DNA of 64,000 bases from assembly GCA_010356995.1 (NCBI GenBank), contig ML996689.1, forward strand, positions 647,228-711,227, read 5' to 3'. This document shows positions 9,801-21,278 of this stretch, one piece after another (position 1 is the stretch's first letter; each line of letters opens with the position of its first letter). The notes under the pieces are model-generated. The model made no database searches, was not told where the DNA came from, and saw only the letters and a list, made by a program, of their open reading frames with translations. The position numbers and the translations under genes are program-made. This DNA comes from Trichodelitschia bisporula (Eukaryota; Ascomycota; Dothideomycetes; Phaeotrichales; Phaeotrichaceae).

Positions 9801-11255
9801 AGTCCCGGATTACGAACTTGGATCCCACAACTGGATGCCTAGACAAAAGATTCGCTAGAGCCCTGACGTTTGCGCGCTCCTTCACAAAGATGAGGCCGGT
9901 CATGTTCTCGCTCTCGCTTTCCAGAAGCTTAATCAAGGATTCAACCTTTGGGGAGAGGACATCTGGTTCGTCGCTTCCACTTTGTCCTTCAGTGGCCGTC
10001 TGGGCGGTTTGACTGATGCGTAGGAAGATCCTTCGGAGATGCTCCTTCTCCTCGTTGTCCCAAGCGGCGAGCTGCCCATTCCTGTTATACAGGCCATTGA
10101 ACCTTTCGATAGTGTCGCTTAGATATCTGGTTGCTGCGGTGGGGCCTAGCTGTTCTAACACGGAGAGAGTCTGCCGATGTACTTTGCCCAAATGTTGGAA
10201 ACAGTAGGTCTGACGACCCATCACGGCCGTCATGAGCTTTGCTGGATCACTGCTCCGGAGCTCAAGGACGTATGGGTCCGTAAAGATGTCGTAATGTCTT
10301 TCCTCATGGCTCAAAGCCTGGAGAAGCGGGGGTATTGCAGTTGCGGGCGAGCTTTCGGATGAAGGGTAGGTGATTTTGCAAAGGTGAGGCTGATGTACAT
10401 GTTTGAGCAGCTCGGAGCGTGCCTTTTGGGGCGTAATGACCCTTGAATGCATATTCATCTCGAGGTCGCTGACACATTAGCAATGCTCCGTGTGCTAGAG
10501 ACGACCTACGAGATGCCTTGTACTCCACCTGAAATCACTGGGCTGGCCGTAAGCCCCAGCACATGGGGAACTGGTTTGCCTTGGCTGACATTGCGGAAGT
10601 AAAAGTCCTGCATGATTTTGTTTCCAGGGTTGTCCTTGATACAGTTGTGGGCTGAGACCGTTAGCATATATGGATGATAGACTTGCCAAGCTCGCCTTCG
10701 TCATATATTATAAGCTCGAGGCTCGACATCTGGACAAATCCATGTCCGAGAGCTTCGTGGAGCAAGCCGTACGTAGAAACCACGACCCGGATGTCCTGCA
10801 ACACTGCATCCCATTGTATCTGGTCGGTCCAGCGATCGATGTTGTCATGTCCCGTCAGGACACGGGACTTGTAAGCGGGAAGGTGCTTCTCAAACACAGA
10901 AAACTGTTGCATGCAAAGATTGACTGTAGGAGCGAGAAACCATACAATCTGGAAAGGGTTCAGCTGATGCGGCCAAAGATGAAAAACTGCTCGAACCTGG
11001 CTGGATGGGCACACTTCCAGAGCGGCTCTTGCTCGCTCAATCGCGCTGCGACGTTGGTAGCCTTCCACAACAGGCCAAAATACTTACATTGCAGTTTTGC
11101 CGCTGCCTGTATCCATCTAGTCATCTCAGCATTTGAAAGCAGGCATGAAGCCTTTAACCTACCGCAACGATGACATTCCGCTTTAGGCTCTCTCTGAGCA
11201 TTTCATCTTGATACGGACGAAGCGTAAAACGCTCTTCTTCAGCTGCATCATCCAT
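6874..11255 (-). CDS. dcl2: Dicer-like protein 2
   Basis: RNA-silencing endonuclease that cuts double-stranded RNA into small RNAs; in filamentous fungi DCL2 is the main antiviral Dicer. Exons complement of 11163..11255, 11088..11116, 10997..11045, 10696..10948, 10510..10651 and 6874..10468 give 1386 residues. Walker A is GSGKT (about 35-39) and DEAH is at 140-143. Helicase C follows (DVPSCNIVICFDPPGNLKSY, then QGRGRARH), then a Dicer dimerisation fold near 570-650. RNase IIIa lies near 941 (RQEFLGDCVLKY) and RNase IIIb near 1121 (QRLEFLGDAVLD), both keeping the acidic residues including the late VVEAL and MIEAL motifs. There is no PAZ or C-terminal dsRNA-binding domain, which separates DCL2 from DCL1. 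The intron inside the DEAH box needs a GC donor. The first five exons are inferred from homology. Confidence 0.95.
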
Positions 11256-11689
11256 CCCGAGCGACAGCGTCAGGTATGACGTGCGGAGCTTAAAGAAACT
11301 GAAGAGTTCGTCGCTAGCAAGAAGGAGGTGAGACCGGAGGGGTAGTGTGTTCAACTACGGAGTGATATCGGACTGGATGGTTGCATATGTACTTGATTTA
11401 GCACGCATTCGGAACCGTGAAGCTGCAGGTTTGGCGCCACGATCTAGTCACACAGCCTGCAGCTAGCTGCAGCCCCACCAATGGGGACTCATAAAGCGCT
11501 AGATTAGGCGGCAATGTTCTGGAGAGGGGTCCAAAAACGATGGACAACGGTTGTAGTCGGCCTTCTCCGTAAAGATCCCCGGGCGGCGCAAGAAGTGCCA
11601 TTACCATCGCAAGTTCACGATAGGAACTACTGTACCTTTGTCCATCAACCCCTGCCAGTTCGACGCATCCAGGATTTACAGAAACCGAA
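11256..11689. promoter_or_regulatory. Shared upstream region of DCL2 and a divergent SAM-fold gene
   Basis: About 430 nt separate the two divergent start codons, so both promoters must lie here or overlap the first exons. I see no clear TATA box and no recognisable operator. Co-regulation of the pair is possible but untested. Confidence 0.5.
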
Positions 11690-12196
11690 ATGTCCGCCAA
11701 GCTTCCGAGCCTTACCAACATTCCACGACGCTTTCCAGGTTATTGCCTTAGTCTTTCTACGCCCTTGATCGATGAAATGGGACTCCAGCTCTCTACGCTA
11801 GATGACTCACTCGTCTTATCCATTGGAAGCGGCAGCGGTTTGCTGGAGGCGTGCGTACGGAGGCAGTTCCCGCGCCTGCGAATCGAAGCAGTTGAAGTGG
11901 CAGAGGGGATCAACAGCTATCTGCCGGATGATTGTATGCACGTGGTGAAAGGAACTTGGGAGACATGCTCCAGATCATCTGATGCATCCGCCTGGCTCTT
12001 CGTATATCCGCGCCAGCCGTCTCTTATCACGAAGTACCTTCATACGCATGCGGAGAATGTTCAACTTGTAATCTGGCTTGGTCCAAAGGTTGACTGGCAG
12101 GATTTCAAGCCTTGTTTCGAGTCTGGGCTCAAGGTTGAAGAGGTTAAAAACTGCGGGCTGGCAGAATATGAGATGATGGTTATAGCGAGGCTGTAG
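11690..12196 (+). CDS. Small SAM-fold (methyltransferase-like) protein
   Basis: 168 residues in one exon. A glycine-rich motif I (VLSIGSGSGLLEA, about residues 42-54) and an acidic post-I strand (RIEAVEVAEG) fit a Rossmann-type S-adenosylmethionine binding fold. Later strands (AWLFVYPRQPSL; VQLVIWLGP; EYEMMVIARL) fit the remaining sheet. The protein is shorter than most methyltransferases and I see no substrate motif. It may be an active enzyme on an unknown substrate or a degenerate fold. It is divergent from the Dicer gene and its stop lies about 250 nt before the ribosomal protein gene. I do not recognise a named family. The start is the first ATG of the frame and gives a natural N-terminus. 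Confidence 0.75.
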   Translation: MSAKLPSLTNIPRRFPGYCLSLSTPLIDEMGLQLSTLDDSLVLSIGSGSGLLEACVRRQFPRLRIEAVEVAEGINSYLPDDCMHVVKGTWETCSRSSDASAWLFVYPRQPSLITKYLHTHAENVQLVIWLGPKVDWQDFKPCFESGLKVEEVKNCGLAEYEMMVIARL

Positions 12197-12444
12197 TTGT
12201 CTCAGTAAGTTGCAGTCCATAGCAATCCTGTTCCGGTTGACGATGCTCAGAGTGTGGCGCATTGAAGCCATCAAGCCACAGCCGCTCAGCCACAGACATG
12301 GCGGTTCGCGGATCTTTGAAGTGGTCTTGGCCCGGCACGGAAAAACGTCGGGCTCGCACACAACCCACCAAAAACACCAAAGGGCTTTCCGTCAAGCAAC
12401 CACCTCCACTAACTTCCAGCATCTAACCCCGGAAATCGAGCAGG

Positions 12445-13341
12445 ATGTCGACCTTCGAGCCAGTCGTACGTCTCCCCATTGCTGTCGCCATCGCGATCGC
12501 GCGTGTCCACCACGGCAGCCATCATCAACTGGGCTTACTGACTTCTTAGGTCGTCATTGACGGCAAGGGACACCTTCTCGGTCGCCTGGCCAGCATCGTG
12601 GCCAAGCAGCTCCTTAACGGCCAGAAGATCGTTGTGGTCCGCTGCGAGGCGCTCAACATCTCTGGAGAGTTCTTCCGCGCGAAGTGTACGTCTACTACAA
12701 TCCCGAGTTGGAGATATCCGGCGGATCCCGAATAGTGAACATTTGACTGACGAATTGGGCCTACAGTGAAGTACCAAGCCTTCCTGCGCAAGCAGACGCG
12801 CTTCAACCCCACTCGGGGAGGTGAGACATCTCACATTCCAAGATCGCGCATTACGCAGCGCACTTGAGGCCATTCATGGCTAACGGACACGATCAGGTCC
12901 TTTCCATTTCCGCGCTCCGTCGAAGATCTTCTGGCGCACCGTCCGTGGCATGATCCCGCACAAGACCGCGCGTGGTGCCGCTGCGATGAACCGCCTCAAG
13001 GTCTTCGAGGGCATCCCGCCTCCGTATGACACTAAGAAGCGTCTTGTCGTTCCCCAGGCTCTCCGCGTGCTCCGCCTGCAGCCTGGCCGCAAGTACTGCA
13101 CGGTTGGCCGTCTGGGTCACGAGTTCGGCTGGAAGTACCAGGACGTCGTTGCTCGGTGCGTGTGGACCCCGCTGCTCCGACGTGGAATACTAACTGGTGT
13201 AGGCTCGAGGAGCGGAGAAAGGTCAAGGGTGCCGCGTACTACGAGCGCAAGAAGGCTGCGCGCAAGCAGCTCATCGAAGCTCAGAAGTCGGCGAAGGTGG
13301 ACAAGAAGACGAAGGAGACTCTCGCCCAGCTCGGTTACTAA
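12445..13341 (+). CDS. rpl16: 60S ribosomal protein L16 (uL13, RPL13A)
   Basis: Large-subunit ribosomal protein. Five exons, 12445..12465, 12550..12685, 12767..12820, 12897..13155 and 13203..13341, give 202 residues, the normal family length. Recognised segments include [52 protein letters not shown] and the basic C-terminal helix [17 protein letters not shown]. All introns are GT-AG, and exon phases close exactly. The gene is intron-rich near its 5' end, as is usual for fungal ribosomal protein genes. It is followed by a 730-nt spacer before the CoA ligase gene on the same strand. Confidence 0.97.
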
Positions 13342-14073
13342 GCGAAGTGTTCGGGTCGTGGCTGCGGGTATTTTCGAGGATGATTGATATGGGCGCTTCA
13401 ACTGGGGTCAGGGTTATGGCATTTTCACGCGGGTTACTGGTCTGCGTGGACACATAAAATTCCAATACAATGAACAACCAGGGTTGCTCAGTCATCGTCC
13501 ACTGCTTCATCATGACACGCTGTGGTTGTACGAGTGTCTTTTGTCTGATCTACGCCATGAATGGGATAGATGCGGCCCTAGCAAGTAGTAGCGCCCCGGA
13601 GTACGTTCGGGCTTTGGCCGCAATTAACCCACATTCCCCTTCCCCACGACCCGCGCCCTGGTCGATGCGCCTAGGGAACCTCCGCTATTGCGGTATTCGG
13701 CAATACTGGGGAATCAAAAGGCTCAAAATACTCGCCCTGTCTTTCCATGTCTCGTCGTTGTGGGGACAGCGCGTGGGCGTATGGCATCCCGGACCAGAGG
13801 ATGGGCAATTGCCGCGGGTGATGCATGCGCGCCACAAACCCACTGGTGCGCCCATGAAGCTTACCCCGGATTTCCGCCAGGAACTCCGCGTCCAACGTTG
13901 CCTCACTGGCTCTTGTCCCCGCTTCCCCCAATTGCTAGGCGTGTTCCTTTTCAACCTTAGTATAAGTAGTGGAGGTGTGTCCGTTTCTTCCAAGATCACT
14001 GCCACCTTTTGTTTCTCGTGTACGCGTACAGCTTCGTTGTTTCTTTGTAGGAGTTCATCAGCCTGAATACGTC
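13342..14073. other. Intergenic spacer before the CoA ligase gene
   Basis: About 730 nt. It contains open frames on both strands (for example 13470..14066) without protein-like composition or recognisable motifs, and I treat them as chance. The CoA ligase promoter and 5' leader should be here. A TTTGTAG/GAGTTC sequence just before the start could be a 5'-leader intron end. Confidence 0.5.
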
Positions 14074-15963
14074 ATGTCAGGCCCCCAATCTCGACTACAG
14101 CGCATCGCTGCGCACTTCGTTGCCCCCTCCGCACCCGCGGAGTACGCACATCATCACAATTACCATACTCTGAGTCCGACATATTTCCTCCCTCGCGCCG
14201 CCGCCATCGAGCCTGAGGCCGAGGCCATTTACCACGTCACAGCGAACAAAAAGGTCCTGCGAAGGAGCTACGCCGAAGCAGCAGATCGCGCAAGGGGTCT
14301 GGCGTATTACCTCAAGAAACATGGCTTCAAGCGAGTTGGCATCCTGGCCCCGAACACGCCGGCGTTTTTGGAGTCGATGTACGGGATCGCGGCGGCGGGA
14401 GCTGTGAGCGTTGGTAGGCGGAATGCGTCTTTGAGGGCAGGGCGAGAGGCTAATGAAGCAGGTGTGAATTACAGGTTGAAGAAGGATGACATCAAGTATA
14501 TTTTTACGCATGCGGAGGTGGATGCCATAATCATCGACGCGGAATTCACTTCCCTCCTCGACACTTTCTCCGCCGCGCACCCCTCCATCCCGCTCATCGT
14601 CGACACGGACACCGATGCCACGGAGGGCGAGTTAAGCGGGCCGTTCGACACCGCGATCCTCGAGGGGTTGGTGTATGACAAGGAAACGGGGGCGAGGGGG
14701 TGGGATGGTCTGGCGACGCACACGCACGACGAAGAAGCCATCATCGCTCTCGCGTACACGAGCGGGACGACCGCCCGGCCTAAGGGCGTGGAGTACACGC
14801 ATCGCGGGTGCTATCTCGCGGCTATTGGGAATGTGATCGAGTCCGGGTTGAATGCGGCGTGGCCGCGGGCAAGGTATTTGTGGACGTTGCCTATGTTCCA
14901 CGCCACTGGTAAGTTCGGCCCGGTCAAGTAATATGGGAATGACGGGACTGACGGTGGTAGGCTGGACCTTCCCCTGGGCCATCACGGCGGTGCGCGGGAC
15001 ACACTACTGTCTGCGCAAGATCGAGTACCCGGAGATATGGCGCCTGCTCAAGGAAGAAGGGATCACGCATTTCAACGCCGCGCCGACGGTTAATACCCTT
15101 CTCTGCAATGATAAGAATGCGGAGAGGCTCGAGCATCCGGTCCGTGTCACGGTGGCGGCGAGTCCGCCCACTGCACATCTGTTTGAGCAGATGACTGGGT
15201 TGAATTTGCATCCTGTGCATGTGTACGGCTTGACGGAGACGTATGGGCCGATTACCAAGGGGTATATCCTGCCCTCTTGGGAGACCCTCCCGTCCTCCGA
15301 GCGGTTTGCGAAGATGGCGCGGCAGGGACACGGCTTCGTCACCAGCCAAGGCGTACGCGTGATAAAACCCGACCTTCCCGAAGACACCATCATCGACGTT
15401 GCCAAGAACGGAAAGGAAATCGGCGAGATCGTGTTCACGGGGAATATCTGCGCGAAGGGGTATTACAAGGATCCCGAAGCGACGCGGAAGTTGTGGGCGG
15501 GGGGCGTGAATCATTCTGGGGATTTGGCGGTTTGGCATCCGGATGGGGCGATTCAGATTCTGGATCGGGCGAAGGATATTATTATTAGTGGTATGTTTTT
15601 TTTTGTGGGATGGGATGTGATGTGTGGGCAAGGCTGACAGTTACAGGCGGCGAGAATATTTCCTCTGTTGCGTTGGAGTCAATGCTTGTCACGCACCCCG
15701 AGGTGCTCGAGGCTGCCGTTGTCGCTGTCGCGGATTCGCACTGGGGCGAGCGGCCGAAGGCCTTCATCACCATCAAGGAGGGTTCGACGACTACGGGGGA
15801 GGACATCATCGACTGGGCGAAGCACAAGAGTGATATTAGCAAGTTCATGGTTCCAAGAGAAGTGGAGGTGATCGCCGAGCTGCCAAAGACGAGCACTGGC
15901 AAGGTGCAGAAGAACGTGCTACGCCAATGGGCAAAGGGAGCGGACAGGAATCTCGTCAAGTGA
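14074..15963 (+). CDS. AMP-dependent acyl-CoA synthetase/ligase
   Basis: ANL-superfamily enzyme that activates a carboxylic acid through an acyl-adenylate and transfers it to CoA. Exons 14074..14413, 14462..14908, 14961..15590 and 15647..15963 give 577 residues. The core motifs are all present: the phosphate loop YTSGTTARPKGV, the YGLTETYGP aromatic motif, the DLAVWHPDGAIQILDRAKD hinge region, SGGENISS, and the catalytic lysine in LPKTSTGKVQKN. It resembles plant acyl-activating enzymes and bacterial medium-chain or methylmercaptopropionate CoA ligases. The true acid substrate cannot be read from sequence. No peroxisomal SKL-type end is present (it ends Leu-Val-Lys). The first intron (48 nt) has no stop in frame, so its retention would add 16 residues. 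Confidence 0.93.
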
Positions 15964-16155
15964 GTTAATGTTTGCGTACATAGTCGTTGGTTGGTCGCTT
16001 TGTATATAGCGTGTACATACATTCATGCCTTTGGTCGTTATTCCGCACTTTGCAATAGAACAACAGGTTCAAACCCCCAAACATACCGCCGCGCATGTCT
16101 TGCGACGCACATCCCAAAACAAAAACGCCGCATATACACCCAGGATATCCCACGC

Positions 16156-17039
16156 CTAAGCCTTCTTAACCAACGTCCCCACAATAAACGGGACAGTCTT
16201 CCACGCCCCCACCGTTTGAAGGTCAATCTTCTCCCACCCATCCTTTCCCCCGACCTTCCTCAACACCGCCTCCGTATCCCGATTCAAACTGCACCCGGCC
16301 ATCCAAACCGGCCACCCGAGGAGCGTATACAACCGCTGCAGCATCGCGCCCACGAACCCCCCGCCGCGGGGCCACGAATTCTTTACATGTTCGCAGACGA
16401 CCAAGCGACCCCCGGGCTTGAGCAGCTCATGCAAGCCCTTCACCGTATCCTCCAGGTGGGGTACGCCACACAACACCCGCACGCACACAATCTCGTCGAA
16501 CACGCCCCCACCGCCGCGCCGCAGCAGCCCCGCCATCCCCAGCGCAGGGATCAGGGTCTCTTTCTCGGCGCCCGCGTTCAGAACCTCGTACTTGCCGTCA
16601 AAGCCAGCGGCAGTGGCATTGGACCGCAGGAGAGGGTGCATGTCGACCGCCGGCTCGGCGCCGTACATGCTCTTCACTTTGGAGGCGTCGAAGTAGTGCA
16701 TCAGCGCGCCAGACCCCGGGCCGAGATCCAGGACGGTGCCGGAGACGGTGGAGAGCAGGGCGACGGTTGGGCCGGGGAGGTCGAGGGACATGGCGGTGCC
16801 GTATTTGGACCAGAGTCTGGCGAAGGCTTTGTGTTTGAAGGTTGTGGGTTGCGTGAGGGCGAGGACAGGGGAGGTTACGGCTGTGGTTGCGAAGTCTGAT
16901 GGGGGTTAGAATGGTAGGATGGGATTTTGGCTGAGAGGGAAGATGTACAGTAGAAGCCGGTGGCCAGGAGGGTGAAGGGGCCAACATAGCTGGCGATTCG
17001 CTCGCCGAGCGTGGGCGGGGGTTCCGTTGTGGGAGCCAT
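16156..17039 (-). CDS. Membrane-anchored METTL7-like methyltransferase
   Basis: Exons complement(16949..17039) and complement(16156..16895) give 276 residues. The N-terminal 25-50 region (YVGPFTLLATGFYYFATTAV) is a likely membrane anchor. A class I methyltransferase domain follows, with motif I VLDLGPGSG, an acidic post-I segment YGAEPAVDMHP, a motif similar to VCVRVLCGV, and LLKPGGRLVVCEHVKN. The C-terminal WPVWMAGCSLNRDTEAVL pattern resembles METTL7/TMT1, whose human members methylate thiols at the ER or lipid droplets. Fungal UbiE-like membrane methyltransferases are an alternative relation. The intron has a TTCTAAC branch point and CATCAG acceptor, and the exon 1 frame matches the hydrophobic anchor. 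Confidence 0.85.
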
Positions 17040-18629
17040 TGAGGTGGTGGGGAGGGGAGGTGTGGGAATGTACGCCGGCGGACGGCAGATACGGCAGATA
17101 TATACAAGTGGGCGTGTGAATCGGCGCTGAAGTTTTTGGGCGGGGGTTAGCGCCGCACTGGCGGCGGCTGCAGGCCGACGGTGGACGCTGGCGAGGTCTG
17201 CAGGGCGGTCGCTTACGTTGGTCCGTTTACAAAGGCGATGGGGACTCGGGCGGTCGGAGGAGTCGGTGAGCTCTGCGTTGATTGGGTTTTCGGGACAGGC
17301 TCGGCATGGGTCGGGTCACGGAGGCGCATGTACTTGGCGCGCTTTTGCCTCTTTGGGACTGTTCTGGACATCCATATCAGCGCATTTTGTTCCCGAGGAG
17401 AGGAATTGATTGGGAAGCATGCAGGCAACAGTCTCACCTGACGGAAGCCTGACAGGCATTGAATAGGTTGCTATCACGCAATAAACCGCGGCCGAGCAAT
17501 TGGTCCTAAGCGACCAAACTCCAGAATTATATGCGAGATGTACTATTTTGACTCTGTTTCCCATAGATCGCGTCCTCCGTTCAAGCTTTGGCGTGATAGA
17601 ACCGTTGCTAAGTGCGGACCGAAGTAATTGGACATGTAGGTGCAATCAAAGGTGTTCTCGCAACCGCTTTCCTCACCGAAATCGGTCAGATGTCGGTTGA
17701 ACCAAAACAAGCCAATGGAAGTCCTGGGCTCGACATCTGCAATGGTTACGGTGTGAAGTGAAAGATTGTGAAAAGACGAAAGAGAGGAGAGAGCCAGATA
17801 TACTCGAGAATAGATACACCGTGGATGGCAAGTATCCTCAATGCTCCTTCCTCCCAGCGTGCGCATTACCATGTCCCTTCCAAGAGCAACATGCGCCTTC
17901 CTGCCTAGCAATGCTCCTGCCTCGCTACGTAAGTTGGCGACAAGACAGCTTCAGTATTGACACCTGGCCTGGGGAAGAATGTGGTTTGGTGTGGGTATGA
18001 GTTCCCCTACGGGCTCTGCGAACTTGTCGAGGGCGACGACAGTCCCATAAATCCGTCGATAGCCGAGATCGGTTAGCCCGTGGAAGACTGCGTATGCTAT
18101 AAAATCTTACAGCAGCGAGCGACGGCAATGATTGTTTCCATGGTTAGAGGAAAGCGGAGACCCCTGAATCATGGCTTATTGATAGATAGACTTGTCAATT
18201 CGGCTGCACAGCGCTCATCCAGCTAAATCTGTTGGCGGATGTCGCTTGCTCTCTCGTGATGATATCGGCAGCAACCAGGCGACGCGATATTAGTGATACT
18301 TGCTTGGCATCGCTGAAGACTCGCGCCAAGGACTGGTATTGCCAAAGGAAAGACAGGCGATGTACAATGGTGTTGTTTGCATGAAGTTGTTCCTTCGCAT
18401 GTTGCATAACAATTGATGGAGGTTGCACATCCGCCAATCGATAACAACGTACAAGGGTTCAATCCACATGTCGCCTAGCGTCCGCCTCCCTGTGGCGCAA
18501 GCATCAGCCACAGCGGCGTCATCTGTGGGACTGGGCTCACATCAAGTGCCAGTCTCTCCAGTGACAAGCCCTCGAGTACCTCTCCCCCACTCCGGCCCCA
18601 CCATTCTCTACACCAAATTCAAGACCGAA
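17040..18629. other. Intergenic region between methyltransferase and TBC genes
   Basis: About 1.6 kb between divergent genes, with only short frames of low protein character on both strands. It should hold two promoters. A GGGTTCAATCC sequence near 18452 resembles a tRNA T-loop, but no tRNA can be folded around it. Confidence 0.55.
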
Positions 18630-21102
18630 ATGCGGTCGCCTGCAGATGCAAAGTACGATTACCACTTCAGTTCCTCTAATCTTATCGCGCAATGCTAATT
18701 CACTACCTCAAGGTCCTCCCTGCAGCAGCTGGATTCATATACCTCGCTCGCGGACCTCCGAGCAGCTCTGTACTCGCAAAATGATAGAGACCCAGATCCA
18801 TTGGGGTCGCGATCGTTATGTTGGAAGGTACACGCCATGCGCAACTTGTCTCCTTCAACAGCGACTGATATGTTAGATCTTCTTGCTATTCCAAACTCTC
18901 GACCGATCCGCTTGGCCCTCAATTCTAGCCGACTCGCGCTCCGCTTATGAATCCCTTCGCTCGCACCTCCTCCGTGCCATAGAACACCCCGAGGAGGCCG
19001 GCAGCGAGGCAGACCCGCTTAGCGACAACCAAGATGTAGGTAGCCGACATCCCATGTCGCAGAACTATGTCTGACCGGTGGCTAAGCGTTGAAAGTCCCC
19101 CTGGGTTGCCCTTCGAAAAGACGAGGCTCTTCGCGCCGAGATATTCCAGGATGTGGAACGATGCATTCCGGAGAGTGTGTACTTCCGCCAACCCGCCACT
19201 CAAAGCATGCTCCTGGACATTCTGTTCGTCTACTGCAAACTGAACCCGGACTTGGGATATCGGCAGGGGATGCACGAATTGCTCGCCCCTATCCTCTGGA
19301 CGATAGAAAGAGATGTCACTGAGGGTTCTGTGGAGGCGGAGAACGGGGCGGACACCGTCGATGTCCAACTCGCTTCGGCGCTGTTCGATTCTCGCTACCT
19401 CGAACATGACACCTTTACGCTTTTCGGACTGGTCATGCAGACGGCGAAGTCCTTCTACGACCCGGGAACAGCAGGCACCACGAGGGCTCTTGGGCAACCG
19501 CTCAAGGTTCAGGACACGGAGTCCCCGATACTCGTGCGGTGTCGGCGCATATTTGCCGAGATGTTACCCCTGTTTGACCCTGAACTCGCAGAGCATCTGG
19601 GAGAGCTGCAGGTTGAGCCACAGATATTTCTCCTGTATGTGCTTCATCATCGCGAGTGACGTTATACTAACAGCTGAAGGCGCTGGATCCGGCTCCTGTT
19701 CGGAAGAGAGTTTGCATATGACGACCTTCTTCAGATATGGGATCTCTTATTTGCCGAAGATACTTCGCTCGAACTCGTCGACCACATTTGCATAGCAATG
19801 CTCTTGCGAATGCGCTGGCAACGTAAGGATACGCGAAACTAACAGATGAATATGCTAATTCTGGCAGTCATGGAGGCAGACATGTCACAAATCCTGCACC
19901 TCCTAGTCCACTACACCTACCTCGAAACCCCCGTCTCGGCCCCCCCAAAATCCCTCGTCTCCGACGCCATCCACCTCAAAGCAAACCCCACCCTCGAAAC
20001 TGCCAGCGATCTCATCCAACGCTACACCCTCCAGCGCCCCGAAACCCGCCCCCCAACACCCCACAGCGAACTCCCCAGCCCCTTCCGCGCCGCCTCCCCC
20101 TTCGCCCCCTCAACCCCGCTAGCCCTCGACTCCATCCTCCAAGACGCAGCCGCGCGCGTACTCTCCCGCGGCGAAAAATGGGGCCTGAACCAAGCCGTCC
20201 GCGGCGCGGTCGGCGAAATGCGAAAAAACGTCCAGGCGCTTCAACAACAAGCAGCCAGCAGCGCTATGTCTTCTCCCCGGGGTAAGGGCCGCGGGCACCG
20301 CAACGCCACCTCTGAGGTCTCGGAGAATATAGCTGCGAGCGTGCTAAGGAAGATGAATGCGCTTGAGGAACGGAACAGGCGGCTGGCGGCGCTGCTCGAG
20401 GGCGCGGCGCCTGATTTATGGGACTTTTTTAAGAAGGCGTCTGAGGATAAGGCGGCGGATGAGGAGTTTCTGCAGCGGTTTGGGGTTGCGATTGCGAAGG
20501 TGCAGTTTGTGCAGACGTTGCTGGGGGACTCGAGCCTCCCGCTGCCGCCCCCGGAAACCGCCGACCCCGCTCCAGCTCCCGCCGTCGAACCAACCCCTGA
20601 CCCAGAGCCCCCGGTAGATGCAGTTGCCCCACCTCCCCAGACTTCGTCGCTTCCTCATTCTCCGCCGACGAGTACCACGTCCGTCTCCTCACAGCGGGTT
20701 AGCGTCACCGTCCCACCCCCCTTCGCCTCCGTCTCGCCTAAGAACCCGCGGCACCGGCTCGCTGAATCGAGTTTCTCGTGGATGTTGGCGCAGCAGCCCC
20801 CGCCGCTCACTTCCGCCCCAGCGAGGCAAGACGTAGCTTCAGTGGAAGCGCCGTTTGGAGCCGAGCGAGCGCTGGGCAAGGAGAGGGATAGAGCTAGAGC
20901 GTCGAAGGGGTTTTTGTTTGGGGAGGATGGGGGCGAGGGGGGACGGCTTGAAGCGGAGGAGGTGCGGGTTAGGGCGAGGGCGAAGAGGAAGAGTGCGGTT
21001 GGGGTTGGGATGGGGGTTCCGGTGCCGGTGGTGGGGAGGGGGAGTGTTAGCGGGTTGGGTGTTGGTGGGTTGGAGGAGGTGGTGGGTGAGGGGAAGGAGT
21101 AG
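18630..21102 (+). CDS. TBC-domain RabGAP (TBC1D5-like)
   Basis: Predicted GTPase-activating protein for a Rab GTPase in endosomal or autophagic traffic. Exons 18630..18652, 18713..18827, 18877..19035, 19096..19634, 19680..19822 and 19868..21102 give 737 residues. The start MRSPADAK leads into SSLQQLDSYTSLADLRAAL and SLCWK, as in related fungal proteins. The TBC domain has the arginine-finger region IFQDVERCIPE (near 115) and the glutamine finger in GYRQGMHEL (near 153), followed by RWIRLLFGREF. The C-terminal third is Pro/Ser-rich and disordered, with a short helical segment (VLRKMNALEERNRRLAALLEG). Three of the five introns use an AAG acceptor, because every nearby CAG or TAG would break the frame. 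The closest relatives I recall are S. pombe SPAC1952.17c and human TBC1D5. Confidence 0.92.
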
Positions 21103-21278
21103 GTGGGATGGAAGGGTTGGGATAGGCCTGGCGTTCAGCGTTCAGGTTAGAAGAGAAGTGGCTTTGCGCTTGTGAATAGCATTTCCCTACTATGCGGTAC
21201 ATGTTCAGCTCGATAATACATAGTAAATACCCCATTCCGTGCCGAAACGCCCATATCCTCCCCAACCCACATACTAGC

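Noticed and set aside
13470-14066. Open frame of 198 codons between L16 and the CoA ligase
   Set aside because: Composition is not protein-like and the frame runs into the promoter of the ligase; a competing minus frame covers the same bases.
14074-17039. Secondary-metabolite cluster around the CoA ligase and methyltransferase
   Set aside because: No synthase, cyclase, oxidase or cluster regulator is adjacent, and neighbours are housekeeping genes.
18445-18465. GGGTTCAATCC resembling a tRNA T-loop
   Set aside because: Flanking bases do not form a T-stem and no other tRNA arms are present.
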